In this document: piece by piece, positions 8,638 to 16,613 of the stretch
Layout: each line of letters begins with the position of its first letter
How positions within the stretch are numbered: the stretch's first letter is position 1
Source: Robiginitomaculum sp.
Lineage (GTDB): Bacteria; Pseudomonadota; Alphaproteobacteria; Caulobacterales; Maricaulaceae
NCBI GenBank assembly: GCA_002733605.1
Contig: NVWK01000004.1
Span: forward strand, 1-64,000
Reading direction: 5' to 3'
DNA: 64,000 bases
Notes under the pieces: generated by a model
The model's input: only the letters and a program-made list of their open reading frames with translations
Told to the model about the DNA's origin: nothing
Database searches by the model: none
Position numbers and translations under genes: made by a program

Positions 8638-9378
8638 ATGGCCAAGATAAATTTTTACTCGGCTTGGTATTGTCCCTTTGCGCAACGCACATGGACGGCC
8701 CTTGAATATTTAGGCATTCCCTATGTTTATAAAGAGACCGATCCCTATCATAAATCAAAACGATGGCTGAAACTTTCCCGTAACACAGGCCAAGTGCCGG
8801 TTTTGCAAATTGTTGATCGGAAGGCTGGGCAAGGCCTGCCAGATATGAGCATTCCGGGCTCGCTACGCAGCTTGGAATATCTCGACGAAACCCATGAGGC
8901 TTGCCGTTCGCTTTTCCCGACAGATCATATTGAACGGGCAGAGGCGCGCTTCTGGCTAGATCAGCAAGGCGCGGATATCATTCCCTATTTCTATCGTTTC
9001 CTAAAAGCGGAAGCAGGGAGCGTCGAGGCGAATGAGGCTAAAGACAAGATGCTTGAAGGGCTTCTTGCGTTCACGCAAGGCATGGCCGCCTCGGGGCCTT
9101 ATTTCTTTGGCGATGAGCCCGGCGTTGTCGATTTCGCCTTTGCGCCGTTTGCACTGCGCATAGAAATGCTGCTCTCCCACTATAAGGATTATCAACTCCC
9201 CCTCGTGGACGATGCGTGGGAACGGTATGTGTCGTGGTGGCAGGCGATAAAATATCATCCGTCATTTATTGCAAGCATGCCTGAACCAGACAGCTACAGT
9301 GCAAAGTTGATAGAATTTTATCTGCCCTATGCAAAAGGCGGCGGGCAAGAAGATGTGACCAATACGGCGGCTTCATAA
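8638..9378 (+). CDS. Glutathione S-transferase family protein (omega-like)
   Basis: 246 aa from the ATG at 8638, which has AGGCGGAG in the end of the SDR gene. N-terminal thioredoxin-like fold with WYCPFAQRTW (Cys12 as likely catalytic cysteine, as in omega/Ure2-like GSTs) and cis-Pro site QVPVL; the C-terminal all-helical domain spans about 100-230. Omega-type GSTs act as thiol transferases or glutathione-dependent reductases rather than classical conjugating enzymes. Its pairing with the SDR and the divergent LysR regulator suggests a detoxification or reductive pathway for a small electrophile. Confidence 0.9.
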   Translation: MAKINFYSAWYCPFAQRTWTALEYLGIPYVYKETDPYHKSKRWLKLSRNTGQVPVLQIVDRKAGQGLPDMSIPGSLRSLEYLDETHEACRSLFPTDHIERAEARFWLDQQGADIIPYFYRFLKAEAGSVEANEAKDKMLEGLLAFTQGMAASGPYFFGDEPGVVDFAFAPFALRIEMLLSHYKDYQLPLVDDAWERYVSWWQAIKYHPSFIASMPEPDSYSAKLIEFYLPYAKGGGQEDVTNTAAS

Positions 9379-9394
9379 AATGAAGTGCCCACAG

Positions 9395-9438
9395 CCATGC
9401 TTAAATCGAGGTCCCAAAAGCTGTCGATTTAAGCGTGG
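9395..9438. terminator. Hairpin between converging GST and halogenase genes
   Basis: Arms CCATGCTTAAATCGA (9395-9409) and TCGATTTAAGCGTGG (9424-9438) pair over 15 bp with one G-U, loop 14 nt. It begins directly after the halogenase stop. There is no strong T-run, so it may be a bidirectional 3'-end structure rather than a classical terminator. Confidence 0.5.
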
Positions 9439-10920
9439 TTAGTCGGCGCAGTATTGATCCAGAAACTGTTGATGGGGCGGCATGGACTCTACGGCTTTTG
9501 CAATATTGGATTTTATGCCCCCTAGGGCTTTTTGCATTTGTTCCGTGCTCATGAGAGCCCCCATATGGTGGTAGCCTTTCGGCACCAACCCTTGCCCCAT
9601 CATCACTTGCACCCAGGAATCGACCCTGAACAGATCATCAGGGGCTTGGTAGGCATGGGCATTTTCTTTAAACAAGGCGATGCGCTGGGCCAGTGTATCG
9701 GGGATATCCATGGCTTGCTGATCACGCCAGAACGCACTGTCATCGCGCGCTGTTTGTTTATAGTGCAGGATAATAAAGTCGCGGATGCTGACCAATTCCT
9801 CTTTTGATTGTTCGTTATAGTGACGGATCAAAGCATCGTCCATACCGTTGAAGGGGAACAATTGGATGAGGCGGATGATGCCGTTTTGAATCAGATGGAT
9901 ACTGGTCGATTCCAGTGGTTCTACAAATCCGGTGGACAGGCCGAGGGCAACGCAATTTTTAGTCCAGACCTTGCGGCGACATCCGGTCTTGAAATTGATC
10001 ACCCGGGGTTCCGTTAGAGTTTTGCCTTGAATATTGTCAAATAATGCCGTGCGCGCATCCTCGTCCGATATGTATTTACTGCAATAGACAAGCCCGTTGC
10101 CAACCCTGTGCCGCAACGGAATTCTCCACTGCCAGCCAGATTCGTGAGCGATAGACCGAGTATAGGGCAGCGCGGGATCAGTGGCTTCGGTTTGTACGGC
10201 GAGCGCGCTGTCCATAGGCAGATATTCGCTCCAGTCCTCATAGCCGGTTTTCAAGGTCTCCTCGATCAACAGGCCCCGAAATCCGGTACAGTCGATGAAC
10301 AGATCGCCCTCGACCCTCTCTCCGCTTTCAAGCACAAGCGCTTCAATATATCCTGTGTCTGCAACCTGCTCGACCTTAGTGATTTTACCTTCGACCCGGC
10401 TGACCCCGTTGCCCTCACTCATCTGGCGCAAGAAGCGTGCATAAAGGCCTGCGTCCAAATGATAGGCATAGTTAAGTTTGGAGTGCTCAGAGGTAGCAAA
10501 CTTTCCTGCCTCAGCGGCCTGTAATTCGAAACAATAGTCGCCAAGCTCGCCTGCCAGCCCGTTTGCTTTGGCCATCATCCAGATATGATGAAAATCGCCC
10601 ATCCATGTGGATTTTCCGATCTGGCCGAATGCGTGAAAATATCGCTCATCAAGCCCACCCCAGTCTTCAAAGGCAATGCCCAGTTTAAAACTGGCTTGGG
10701 TTGCGCGCATGAAAGCCTTCTCGTCAATCCCCAGTAAATGGTGGAATGTACGAATGGTCGGGATTGTGGCCTCGCCGACAGCGACCGTACCGATTTGGTC
10801 AGATTCGATAAGTGTGATGTCCAACAGCGAACCCAATTGTCGGCTTAAGGCAGCAGCAGCAGTCCAGCCGGCAGTGCCTCCGCCAGCGATGACAACTTTT
10901 TTTATGGTTTGGTTTTCCAT
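9439..10920 (-). CDS. Flavin-dependent tryptophan halogenase-family protein
   Basis: 493 aa. FAD motif GGGTAGW (Gly13-Gly18), the halogenase signature WQWRIP at 263-268 that blocks mono-oxygenation, catalytic Lys79 (ASFKLG) at the same position as in PrnA/RebH, and Glu337 in FVEPLESTS. All residues needed for hypohalous-acid-type halogenation are present. It belongs to the large group next to TonB-dependent receptors in Caulobacterales and Alteromonadales, whose substrates are mostly unknown; free tryptophan is not proven. It is 24 bp downstream of the cupin-like gene and in the same direction as SapC and the TonB receptor, so these act as one locus. Confidence 0.92.
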   Translation of the reverse strand: MENQTIKKVVIAGGGTAGWTAAAALSRQLGSLLDITLIESDQIGTVAVGEATIPTIRTFHHLLGIDEKAFMRATQASFKLGIAFEDWGGLDERYFHAFGQIGKSTWMGDFHHIWMMAKANGLAGELGDYCFELQAAEAGKFATSEHSKLNYAYHLDAGLYARFLRQMSEGNGVSRVEGKITKVEQVADTGYIEALVLESGERVEGDLFIDCTGFRGLLIEETLKTGYEDWSEYLPMDSALAVQTEATDPALPYTRSIAHESGWQWRIPLRHRVGNGLVYCSKYISDEDARTALFDNIQGKTLTEPRVINFKTGCRRKVWTKNCVALGLSTGFVEPLESTSIHLIQNGIIRLIQLFPFNGMDDALIRHYNEQSKEELVSIRDFIILHYKQTARDDSAFWRDQQAMDIPDTLAQRIALFKENAHAYQAPDDLFRVDSWVQVMMGQGLVPKGYHHMGALMSTEQMQKALGGIKSNIAKAVESMPPHQQFLDQYCAD

Positions 10921-10944
10921 GGTTCCAATTTCCCTATCTGTGCG

Positions 10945-11973
10945 TTAACGGTTGAGGCGGTTGAGCAAGAGCGCCCGCAATCGTCTGGCTTTCATCTCGT
11001 CCATAGGCCCCAGATTGCCACGGGCCGCTTCGGGCAAATGCGCCCCGGCTTTGGTGGAGGGGCCAAAGACATAATATTCAAAAAGTTCCCGCCACGCCTG
11101 TTTTTCAGCTTCCGGGCGATCCCGCAAGCTGAGCAGAGCGTGCAAGAGCGTGGTTTGGGGGGTGTCGATATAAGAGGGCGCAGTATTCCACCAATAATTG
11201 ATCAAGATATTGAAACTCGCGAGGGATTCGACCTGATGCCACCACATGCTTGGAATAAAAAGCATATCGCCAGCTTCCATGTCGGCGACCTGCCCTGCGG
11301 CGATGGCCTCTTTGAATTTGGGGTATTTCTCAAAATCCGGGTTTTTGAAATCAACCATGCTGACCACCTGCCCGCCCGGCGTTGGCTCCAAAGGGCCGGG
11401 ATATAAATTATGCACCTGTTCTGGCGGGAACATGGTAAAGCGGCGGCGCCCCACCATGCACCCAGCTATGTTGTTGGAGAAATCATAATGGGCCGATGCG
11501 CATGTACGGTTGCCGAGCCATATACTGACCAAAGGATCGTGGTGTTCCAACACGTCCTCTGCCAATGCAAGGTCGTTCTCGTCTCTTAACCCGGGTAGAT
11601 AAACGTTGAGATCGGTGGAGCCGACATAAAAAGATGGAGCGTGGGCATTCTCAAGGTTTGCTTCAACCTGATCCAAAAATTGATCCAACGGTATGCGCTC
11701 GGACGTGAAATTCAGACCGGACACATCTTCATTATAAAAGAACCGGCCTTCGATTTCGGGGGAGCCGGAAAACTTGATCACGGGCTTGCCATTGTAAAAT
11801 GACTTCAAATAGTCCATCGCGCGTTTCGGAGAGCTTAGCCCGTGACGGACAAGCGGCCAGTCCCGCGCCACACCCTTTAAAATGACAGGCACTCCGGCCT
11901 GTATCAATTCGTCTACAGGCAGATTATCCGGTGACAGGCCGATCATGGTTTTGGTTTTTCGGGTGATCTTCAT
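10945..11973 (-). CDS. Cupin-like/JmjC-domain protein (putative Fe(II)/2-oxoglutarate oxygenase)
   Basis: 342 aa, cytoplasmic. Metal-binding HxD at His162/Asp164 (AHYDFSNN) and distal His246 (MWWHQVES), set in a cupin-like barrel (about 25-265) as in FIH/JMJD6-type hydroxylases. The C-terminal 80 residues are helical and charged. It is one of the standard partners of tryptophan halogenase and SapC beside TonB receptors. It probably hydroxylates a protein or small molecule, but no substrate is known. Confidence 0.85.
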   Translation of the reverse strand: MKITRKTKTMIGLSPDNLPVDELIQAGVPVILKGVARDWPLVRHGLSSPKRAMDYLKSFYNGKPVIKFSGSPEIEGRFFYNEDVSGLNFTSERIPLDQFLDQVEANLENAHAPSFYVGSTDLNVYLPGLRDENDLALAEDVLEHHDPLVSIWLGNRTCASAHYDFSNNIAGCMVGRRRFTMFPPEQVHNLYPGPLEPTPGGQVVSMVDFKNPDFEKYPKFKEAIAAGQVADMEAGDMLFIPSMWWHQVESLASFNILINYWWNTAPSYIDTPQTTLLHALLSLRDRPEAEKQAWRELFEYYVFGPSTKAGAHLPEAARGNLGPMDEMKARRLRALLLNRLNR

Positions 11974-12047
11974 TGTCTATTTTGTTTCCATTGTCGGGCT
12001 ATATCACAAGACATCATTCGCGCCTTTGATCTTCATCAACTTCGATC

Positions 12048-12776
12048 TTAATCAATCGCACGTTTTTGGTTCTTCATATCCACAATCCTGCTGACATTTC
12101 CAAGCGAAGCGAGCACCAAAAAAGCCAGTCGCAAGAAGCCGGCTTTATTAAGACGCTCCAAACTTGTCCCATCAAGCTGCATGAGGTTTTCCTCGCTGAT
12201 CGAGTAGTAATCGGGCACATTATATTGCTCTGTGTCGCTGAGTTTGATCTCCACATCCACTTTCTCGATCAAGCCCATCTCTTCAAAGGCCGCAAACATG
12301 CCTGTGCTGATGTCGATCCCCTGATGGATCGTTCTGAGAACAGTACCAATATGCTCAAGATAAGGCGTATTGCCGCCATGGGGTTTGAACAAAAGCTCGC
12401 CGTCGCTGTCACTGATACGGTCATGGTCCAAATCTACATGGATCATTGGCTCTTGATGTGGTTCCCCGTCTATCATCTTTTCTTGAAACCCGATAAAAAA
12501 TGGGCCCCGTTTTTGTATGGCAGGTACGTACCGCGCTTGCCATCCGTTTTCATCCAGAAACAAATTCTCGTCCCTGTCCAGCCCAAGTAGGGCAATGGAT
12601 TGAAAAACACCCTGCGCATCCTTATTAAAAAAGATCGGATATTCTCTATGAATATCTGTAAATTCGGTGGGGAAGATTAAGGCCTGATTTATATTGTCGC
12701 CAAAATCGGCAGAGTGTTTCGTCACAACCCTCAAATCCTGATGGGTAATATTATCAAGCAATACTGTATTGGTCAT
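12048..12776 (-). CDS. SapC-family protein
   Basis: 242 aa from the ATG at 12776; a TTG at 12794 in frame is the alternative. It matches the SapC family by its core (QALIFPTEFTDIHREYPIFF, then LLGLDRDENLFLDENGW). The name comes from a Campylobacter S-layer gene, but in alphaproteobacteria and Alteromonadales SapC genes sit with TonB receptors, halogenases and cupin-like genes; function there is unknown. No signal peptide is seen. The gene is separated from the receptor upstream by a terminator (12899-12931), so it probably starts from its own promoter in 12777-12898 and continues into the cupin and halogenase genes. Confidence 0.87.
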   Translation of the reverse strand: MTNTVLLDNITHQDLRVVTKHSADFGDNINQALIFPTEFTDIHREYPIFFNKDAQGVFQSIALLGLDRDENLFLDENGWQARYVPAIQKRGPFFIGFQEKMIDGEPHQEPMIHVDLDHDRISDSDGELLFKPHGGNTPYLEHIGTVLRTIHQGIDISTGMFAAFEEMGLIEKVDVEIKLSDTEQYNVPDYYSISEENLMQLDGTSLERLNKAGFLRLAFLVLASLGNVSRIVDMKNQKRAID

Positions 12777-12898
12777 ATATTTTTCCAAACCCAAAACATC
12801 AACTTTGTTGTGCCAACTCCCTATTCAGCCCGCATATATATACGGGGTATGCTAACACCGGAGTGAAGCACATAACAGTCACATTGACGAGATTTCGT

Positions 12899-12931
12899 AA
12901 AAAAGGCCACTACTTTCGTAGCGGCCTTTTT
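12899..12931 (-). terminator. Terminator after the 1030-aa TonB receptor
   Basis: GGCCACTAC (12905-12913), TTTC loop, GTAGCGGCC (12918-12926), one A-C mismatch. Flanked by six A on the left and five T on the right, so it can work on both strands; it lies about 33 nt after the receptor stop on the minus strand. Confidence 0.8.
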
Positions 12932-12963
12932 CTATTCTTGAACGTATGTAGCGTTCGTCTGGC

Positions 12964-15900
12964 TTAGAATTTGTAGCGCGCACCCAAGAGGTAACGTGCA
13001 TCAAGTTCCTGTGCAAACCACACATTACTCACATCACGACCATAGGTACGTGTACCTTCCTGAGTGAGGTTAATGCCTTCGAAGGAAACCGAGATCCGTT
13101 CTGTAACATCATAGCTGATGTTAAAGTCAAGCTGACCAAAGGCTTCGTTATAGACCGGGTTGCGGTTACCACCACCACGGTTGGTTTGTGCCAAGAACTC
13201 ATCCCGCCAGTTATAAGAAACACGAGCCGAGAGGCCATTCTTCTCATAAATACCGGTAATATTGTAGGTGTCACTTAGACCCAACAGAGCAAATTGATCC
13301 ACACTTGGATCCGCGCCATTGTCGATTTCTACATCGCCGTTCACATTGGTGTAACTACCTGCAACACCAAAGCCGCTATCGCCAAAGAAATGCTGAATAG
13401 CAATCTCGAAACCGTAAATCTCGGCTTTACGGTTATTAATCGGCTGCGTCACTTCGAACTGGAACAGTGGGTCATTTGCGTTCGCCACAACATCATAGGC
13501 CCCAAAGGTCGCATCGACGAATGCCTGAGCGAGGGAACCGTTGACGAAATTGGCCTGGAACACTGCCGAGGCGGCTGCAACCGAACCGAGCTGGTCGATT
13601 AGCGCCGTCATGGTAAACATGTTCACATCCGTAGGATCCGCTCCAAGTACCGCAAGTTCAGCCAAAGCATCACCTGAACGCGTACCGGCAGCACCAGAAC
13701 TCGGGTCACGTAAACCAAAGAGATTACGCGTGGTCTGGCCTCTACCTTCAAAGTTTTTCACCTGTTTGTTATAGAAACCAACGGATACATAACTTGAAGG
13801 CGCATAATACCATTCGATAGACGCATCAAAGTTGCTTGAGACCAAAGGCAGGAGACCCGGGTTGCCGCTTGTCCCCGAAGCAATACCACCGAGGGCAGTT
13901 GGCCGCGGCGGATTGTTTGCTACATCTGCAACAAACAAGCTACCATAACCAGGCCGTGCCAGAGTGTTACTCCAAGACACGCGTCCCACAATATCGTCCG
14001 TTACCTCAACAGAGAAGTCCACGCTTGGTAACCAGTTATCATAGGAACCTGCTTGGGAAACATCTATTTTGCTTGAAGAGACTGTGCGTACAAAGTCGTT
14101 ATCCGCCGCCCAAATGATGTTGGTCGGAACGGCAACTATTGATGAAGACAGGACTTCCGTATTCTCATAGCGCAATCCGGCAACGAAGTGAGCCGGACGT
14201 CCCATGACGTTAGTTTCCACAGAAAGCTGTGCATACGTTGCCCAGATATCTTCTTCAACCTGGTTAAAGTCATCATTGGTAACGCCGACAGCATTACCCT
14301 GGCTGACATAAGCGGCTGACAATGCGTTATAAAGATCGGCAGCGTTGGCACGGAATGCCACGCTCGCGTCACCCGGCGCATAATCGTCAAAGAGACAGCT
14401 TAGGCAATATTCTTCCACCAAGCCTGCGGCGAACTGGTTCACATCACCGGGATTATTAATACCCCAGTCACCCAATGTCTGTTGCGTTTGAAAACGCAAT
14501 TGGGTCATTTTGGAGGTACGGTAGTCACCACCGAAATCCAAACGGAACCGGTCGTTAATGTCCCAAGCACCATCAAGACGAATTTCTTCGACCTTGTGCA
14601 GTTGGCTAGACGCGATTGTACGTGCAATCTGGGAACCCAAATCACCTACGTCCAAAACGCCATTACCATTGCCACGCAAAGCATCGTTAAGCGTGTATTG
14701 CTGAACAGGGAAACCACTGGTGAAATCAACAGAATGGGCCGCAATAACCGGTGCGCCCATACTGACCAAGGTTGAACTTGCTCCATTCGGGTTGTTCGGT
14801 AACGCTTTGGATTCAGATGTGTGTGCATCCAAAACAAATGTCAATTTGTCACTTGCTTCCCACTCGGCATTAAAGCCAAAAGATTCAAGCGTATCTTTGG
14901 TTGCGCGATATTGTTGCTCAAAGCCGATGTCTTTCACGCCGTTCAGGGTTTCTTGTAAGATGACGGTTGTGCTGACATCTGAGTTTCCATCAAAGGTTAC
15001 TTGGCCAAATGGACGGTTAAACCAGTTGGTCTGGTCTGTACGTTGCTCATCAACTTCATTCTTAGCGTAAGAGAAATCGCCTGTCAGGGTTAATGTATCT
15101 GTCGGGCGGAACTGTAAAGTTATTTGACCGTTGATACGCTCGCGCTCAATTTCTGACAAGTGATAGCGGCTATCATTCGGATAAGACACCAATTGATCTG
15201 CAGCTGGCGCATTCGTGACTTGGGTTGCCGCGTTGATACGACCATTTGCAGGATCGAGGAAAAAGCTGCCACGGTTGATATTCCAACCATTTACACTGGC
15301 ACTACGTGTCGTCGTTTCACGTTTTTGGTAGCTACCAAAAATGGCAATGCCGAATTTTTCTTGTGGATCAGTCCAGCTAAACAAACCGGAAATTTCAGGG
15401 GTAACGTCACTACCGCGCTCTACACCCGTATCGTGCATGGCTTTGATACCAATCGTGCCTTTCATGCCAGGATTATCCAGTGGACGTGCAGTTTTAATGT
15501 TAATCGTCGCGCCCAGACCACCTGAAGGGATAGATGCCCGACCGGTTTTGTAAACTTCAAGACCACTTACGCCTTCAGAGGCCAAGTTCGAGAAATCAAA
15601 AGAACGGCTATCGCCGCCCGCGAAATCGGAACCCTGGTCACCACCAACAGTGACCACATTTGTGGTTGGCATTGTGCGACCATTTAAAGTCACAAGGTTA
15701 AATCCGCCGCCGAAACCACGTACAGTCACTTCGGAACCTTCACCGTTCACACGGTTAATGGATACACCGGAAATCCGCTGTAGGGATTCTGCAAGGTTTG
15801 TGTTGGGAAATTTACCAATGTCTTCCGCAGAAATCGCGTCGACAACACCACTGGAGTTGCGCTTGATGTCCATACTGCGCTCTAGTGACCCACGAATACC

Positions 15901-16056
15901 AGTGGTAATAATTTCGTCAACCTCTTGGGCGAAAGCCGCTGGCGTCAACGCACCAAGAACCATTGTTGACACACCCGCCAACAACGCAACGCGTCCTATT
16001 TTTCCTAAACGCCCGTTGTGCGTCACATTATCAGTGCTATGAATTTCTTTTTTCAC
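12964..16056 (-). CDS. TonB-dependent outer-membrane receptor (Caulobacter/Xanthomonas type)
   Basis: 1030 aa. GTG start with GGAG 7 nt upstream; signal peptide to about Ala43 (TPAAFAQ). TonB-box-like DEIITTGIR, plug domain about 55-200 (GKFPNTNLAESLQRISGVSI, VRGFGGGFNLVTLNGR), then the 22-strand barrel ending in the outer-membrane signal RYKF. This subtype usually imports oligosaccharides or other large nutrients rather than iron siderophores. Its neighbours SapC, cupin-like oxygenase and halogenase are the usual companions, though the nutrient is unknown. A LacI-type palindrome lies about 300 bp upstream (16360). Confidence 0.93.
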   Translation of the reverse strand: MKKEIHSTDNVTHNGRLGKIGRVALLAGVSTMVLGALTPAAFAQEVDEIITTGIRGSLERSMDIKRNSSGVVDAISAEDIGKFPNTNLAESLQRISGVSINRVNGEGSEVTVRGFGGGFNLVTLNGRTMPTTNVVTVGGDQGSDFAGGDSRSFDFSNLASEGVSGLEVYKTGRASIPSGGLGATINIKTARPLDNPGMKGTIGIKAMHDTGVERGSDVTPEISGLFSWTDPQEKFGIAIFGSYQKRETTTRSASVNGWNINRGSFFLDPANGRINAATQVTNAPAADQLVSYPNDSRYHLSEIERERINGQITLQFRPTDTLTLTGDFSYAKNEVDEQRTDQTNWFNRPFGQVTFDGNSDVSTTVILQETLNGVKDIGFEQQYRATKDTLESFGFNAEWEASDKLTFVLDAHTSESKALPNNPNGASSTLVSMGAPVIAAHSVDFTSGFPVQQYTLNDALRGNGNGVLDVGDLGSQIARTIASSQLHKVEEIRLDGAWDINDRFRLDFGGDYRTSKMTQLRFQTQQTLGDWGINNPGDVNQFAAGLVEEYCLSCLFDDYAPGDASVAFRANAADLYNALSAAYVSQGNAVGVTNDDFNQVEEDIWATYAQLSVETNVMGRPAHFVAGLRYENTEVLSSSIVAVPTNIIWAADNDFVRTVSSSKIDVSQAGSYDNWLPSVDFSVEVTDDIVGRVSWSNTLARPGYGSLFVADVANNPPRPTALGGIASGTSGNPGLLPLVSSNFDASIEWYYAPSSYVSVGFYNKQVKNFEGRGQTTRNLFGLRDPSSGAAGTRSGDALAELAVLGADPTDVNMFTMTALIDQLGSVAAASAVFQANFVNGSLAQAFVDATFGAYDVVANANDPLFQFEVTQPINNRKAEIYGFEIAIQHFFGDSGFGVAGSYTNVNGDVEIDNGADPSVDQFALLGLSDTYNITGIYEKNGLSARVSYNWRDEFLAQTNRGGGNRNPVYNEAFGQLDFNISYDVTERISVSFEGINLTQEGTRTYGRDVSNVWFAQELDARYLLGARYKF

Positions 16057-16554
16057 GCGTATCTCCTATTTGAATACAGTTTTAAATTATCTATGTACAA
16101 CCCACCGATTAGATACGGCAGGCACAACTTAAATCGCTTAAAAAGATAGATTCTCAAATGCTCCACACTCATGAGCCCCTCATTAATATTACTTAATTGG
16201 GGGTTATCTTTCCCTTCCAGAACCTGAACACAACCGTGTATTCGTGTCCCCAAACGAAAAACCTCGTGTTGTAGTTTCTGATCTCATGTCAGATTGCACC
16301 TGTGGGCTTTAGCGCTATCATTCAGCATTTTCACATACGAATAGACATGTCAAGAAAAATGTTAGCGCAAACAATTAACGCCAAGCCTAAGTAAACGAGT
16401 GTGATAAATTTACATCTCGTCTATATTGAGGGTTTAGAAGCAAAAATGTCCGCATGAATCTTGCGCCACACATCCTTACATAGGCTTCATTGGCATGTTT
16501 GTTTGTGCCTATTTACGCCTATACGCGCCGGGTGATGGTCAGTGAGAACACACA
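16057..16554. other. Long intergenic region upstream of the 1030-aa TonB receptor
   Basis: About 500 bp without a convincing gene; a 66-codon minus-strand frame at 16053-16253 overlaps the receptor start and lacks support. The region holds TGTTAGCGCAAACA at 16360-16373 and a half-like TTTAGCGCTA at 16308-16317, and probably the receptor promoter and a long leader. Confidence 0.5.
16360..16373 (-). promoter_or_regulatory. LacI-type operator candidate TGTTAGCGCAAACA
   Basis: One mismatch from the perfect palindrome TGTTAGCGCTAACA, a form typical of LacI-family sugar regulators with central GCGC. It lies 304 bp upstream of the TonB receptor start. No LacI gene is adjacent; the only one in the window recognises a different motif by inference. 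Confidence 0.4.
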
Positions 16555-16586
16555 AAAGCCGCCACAAAATCAATCATGGCGGCTTT
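16555..16586 (-). terminator. Terminator after the 808-aa TonB receptor
   Basis: AAAGCCGCCA (16555-16564) and TGGCGGCTTT (16577-16586) form a perfect 10-bp stem with a 12-nt loop. It lies about 28 nt past the receptor stop on the minus strand and ends in a short T-run. Confidence 0.75.
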
Positions 16587-16613
16587 ATGCAAATTTATGT
16601 GGGACGGTAGGCG

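Noticed and set aside
16053..16253. 66-codon minus-strand frame upstream of the 1030-aa receptor
   Set aside because: Overlaps the receptor start and has no ribosome binding site or domain.
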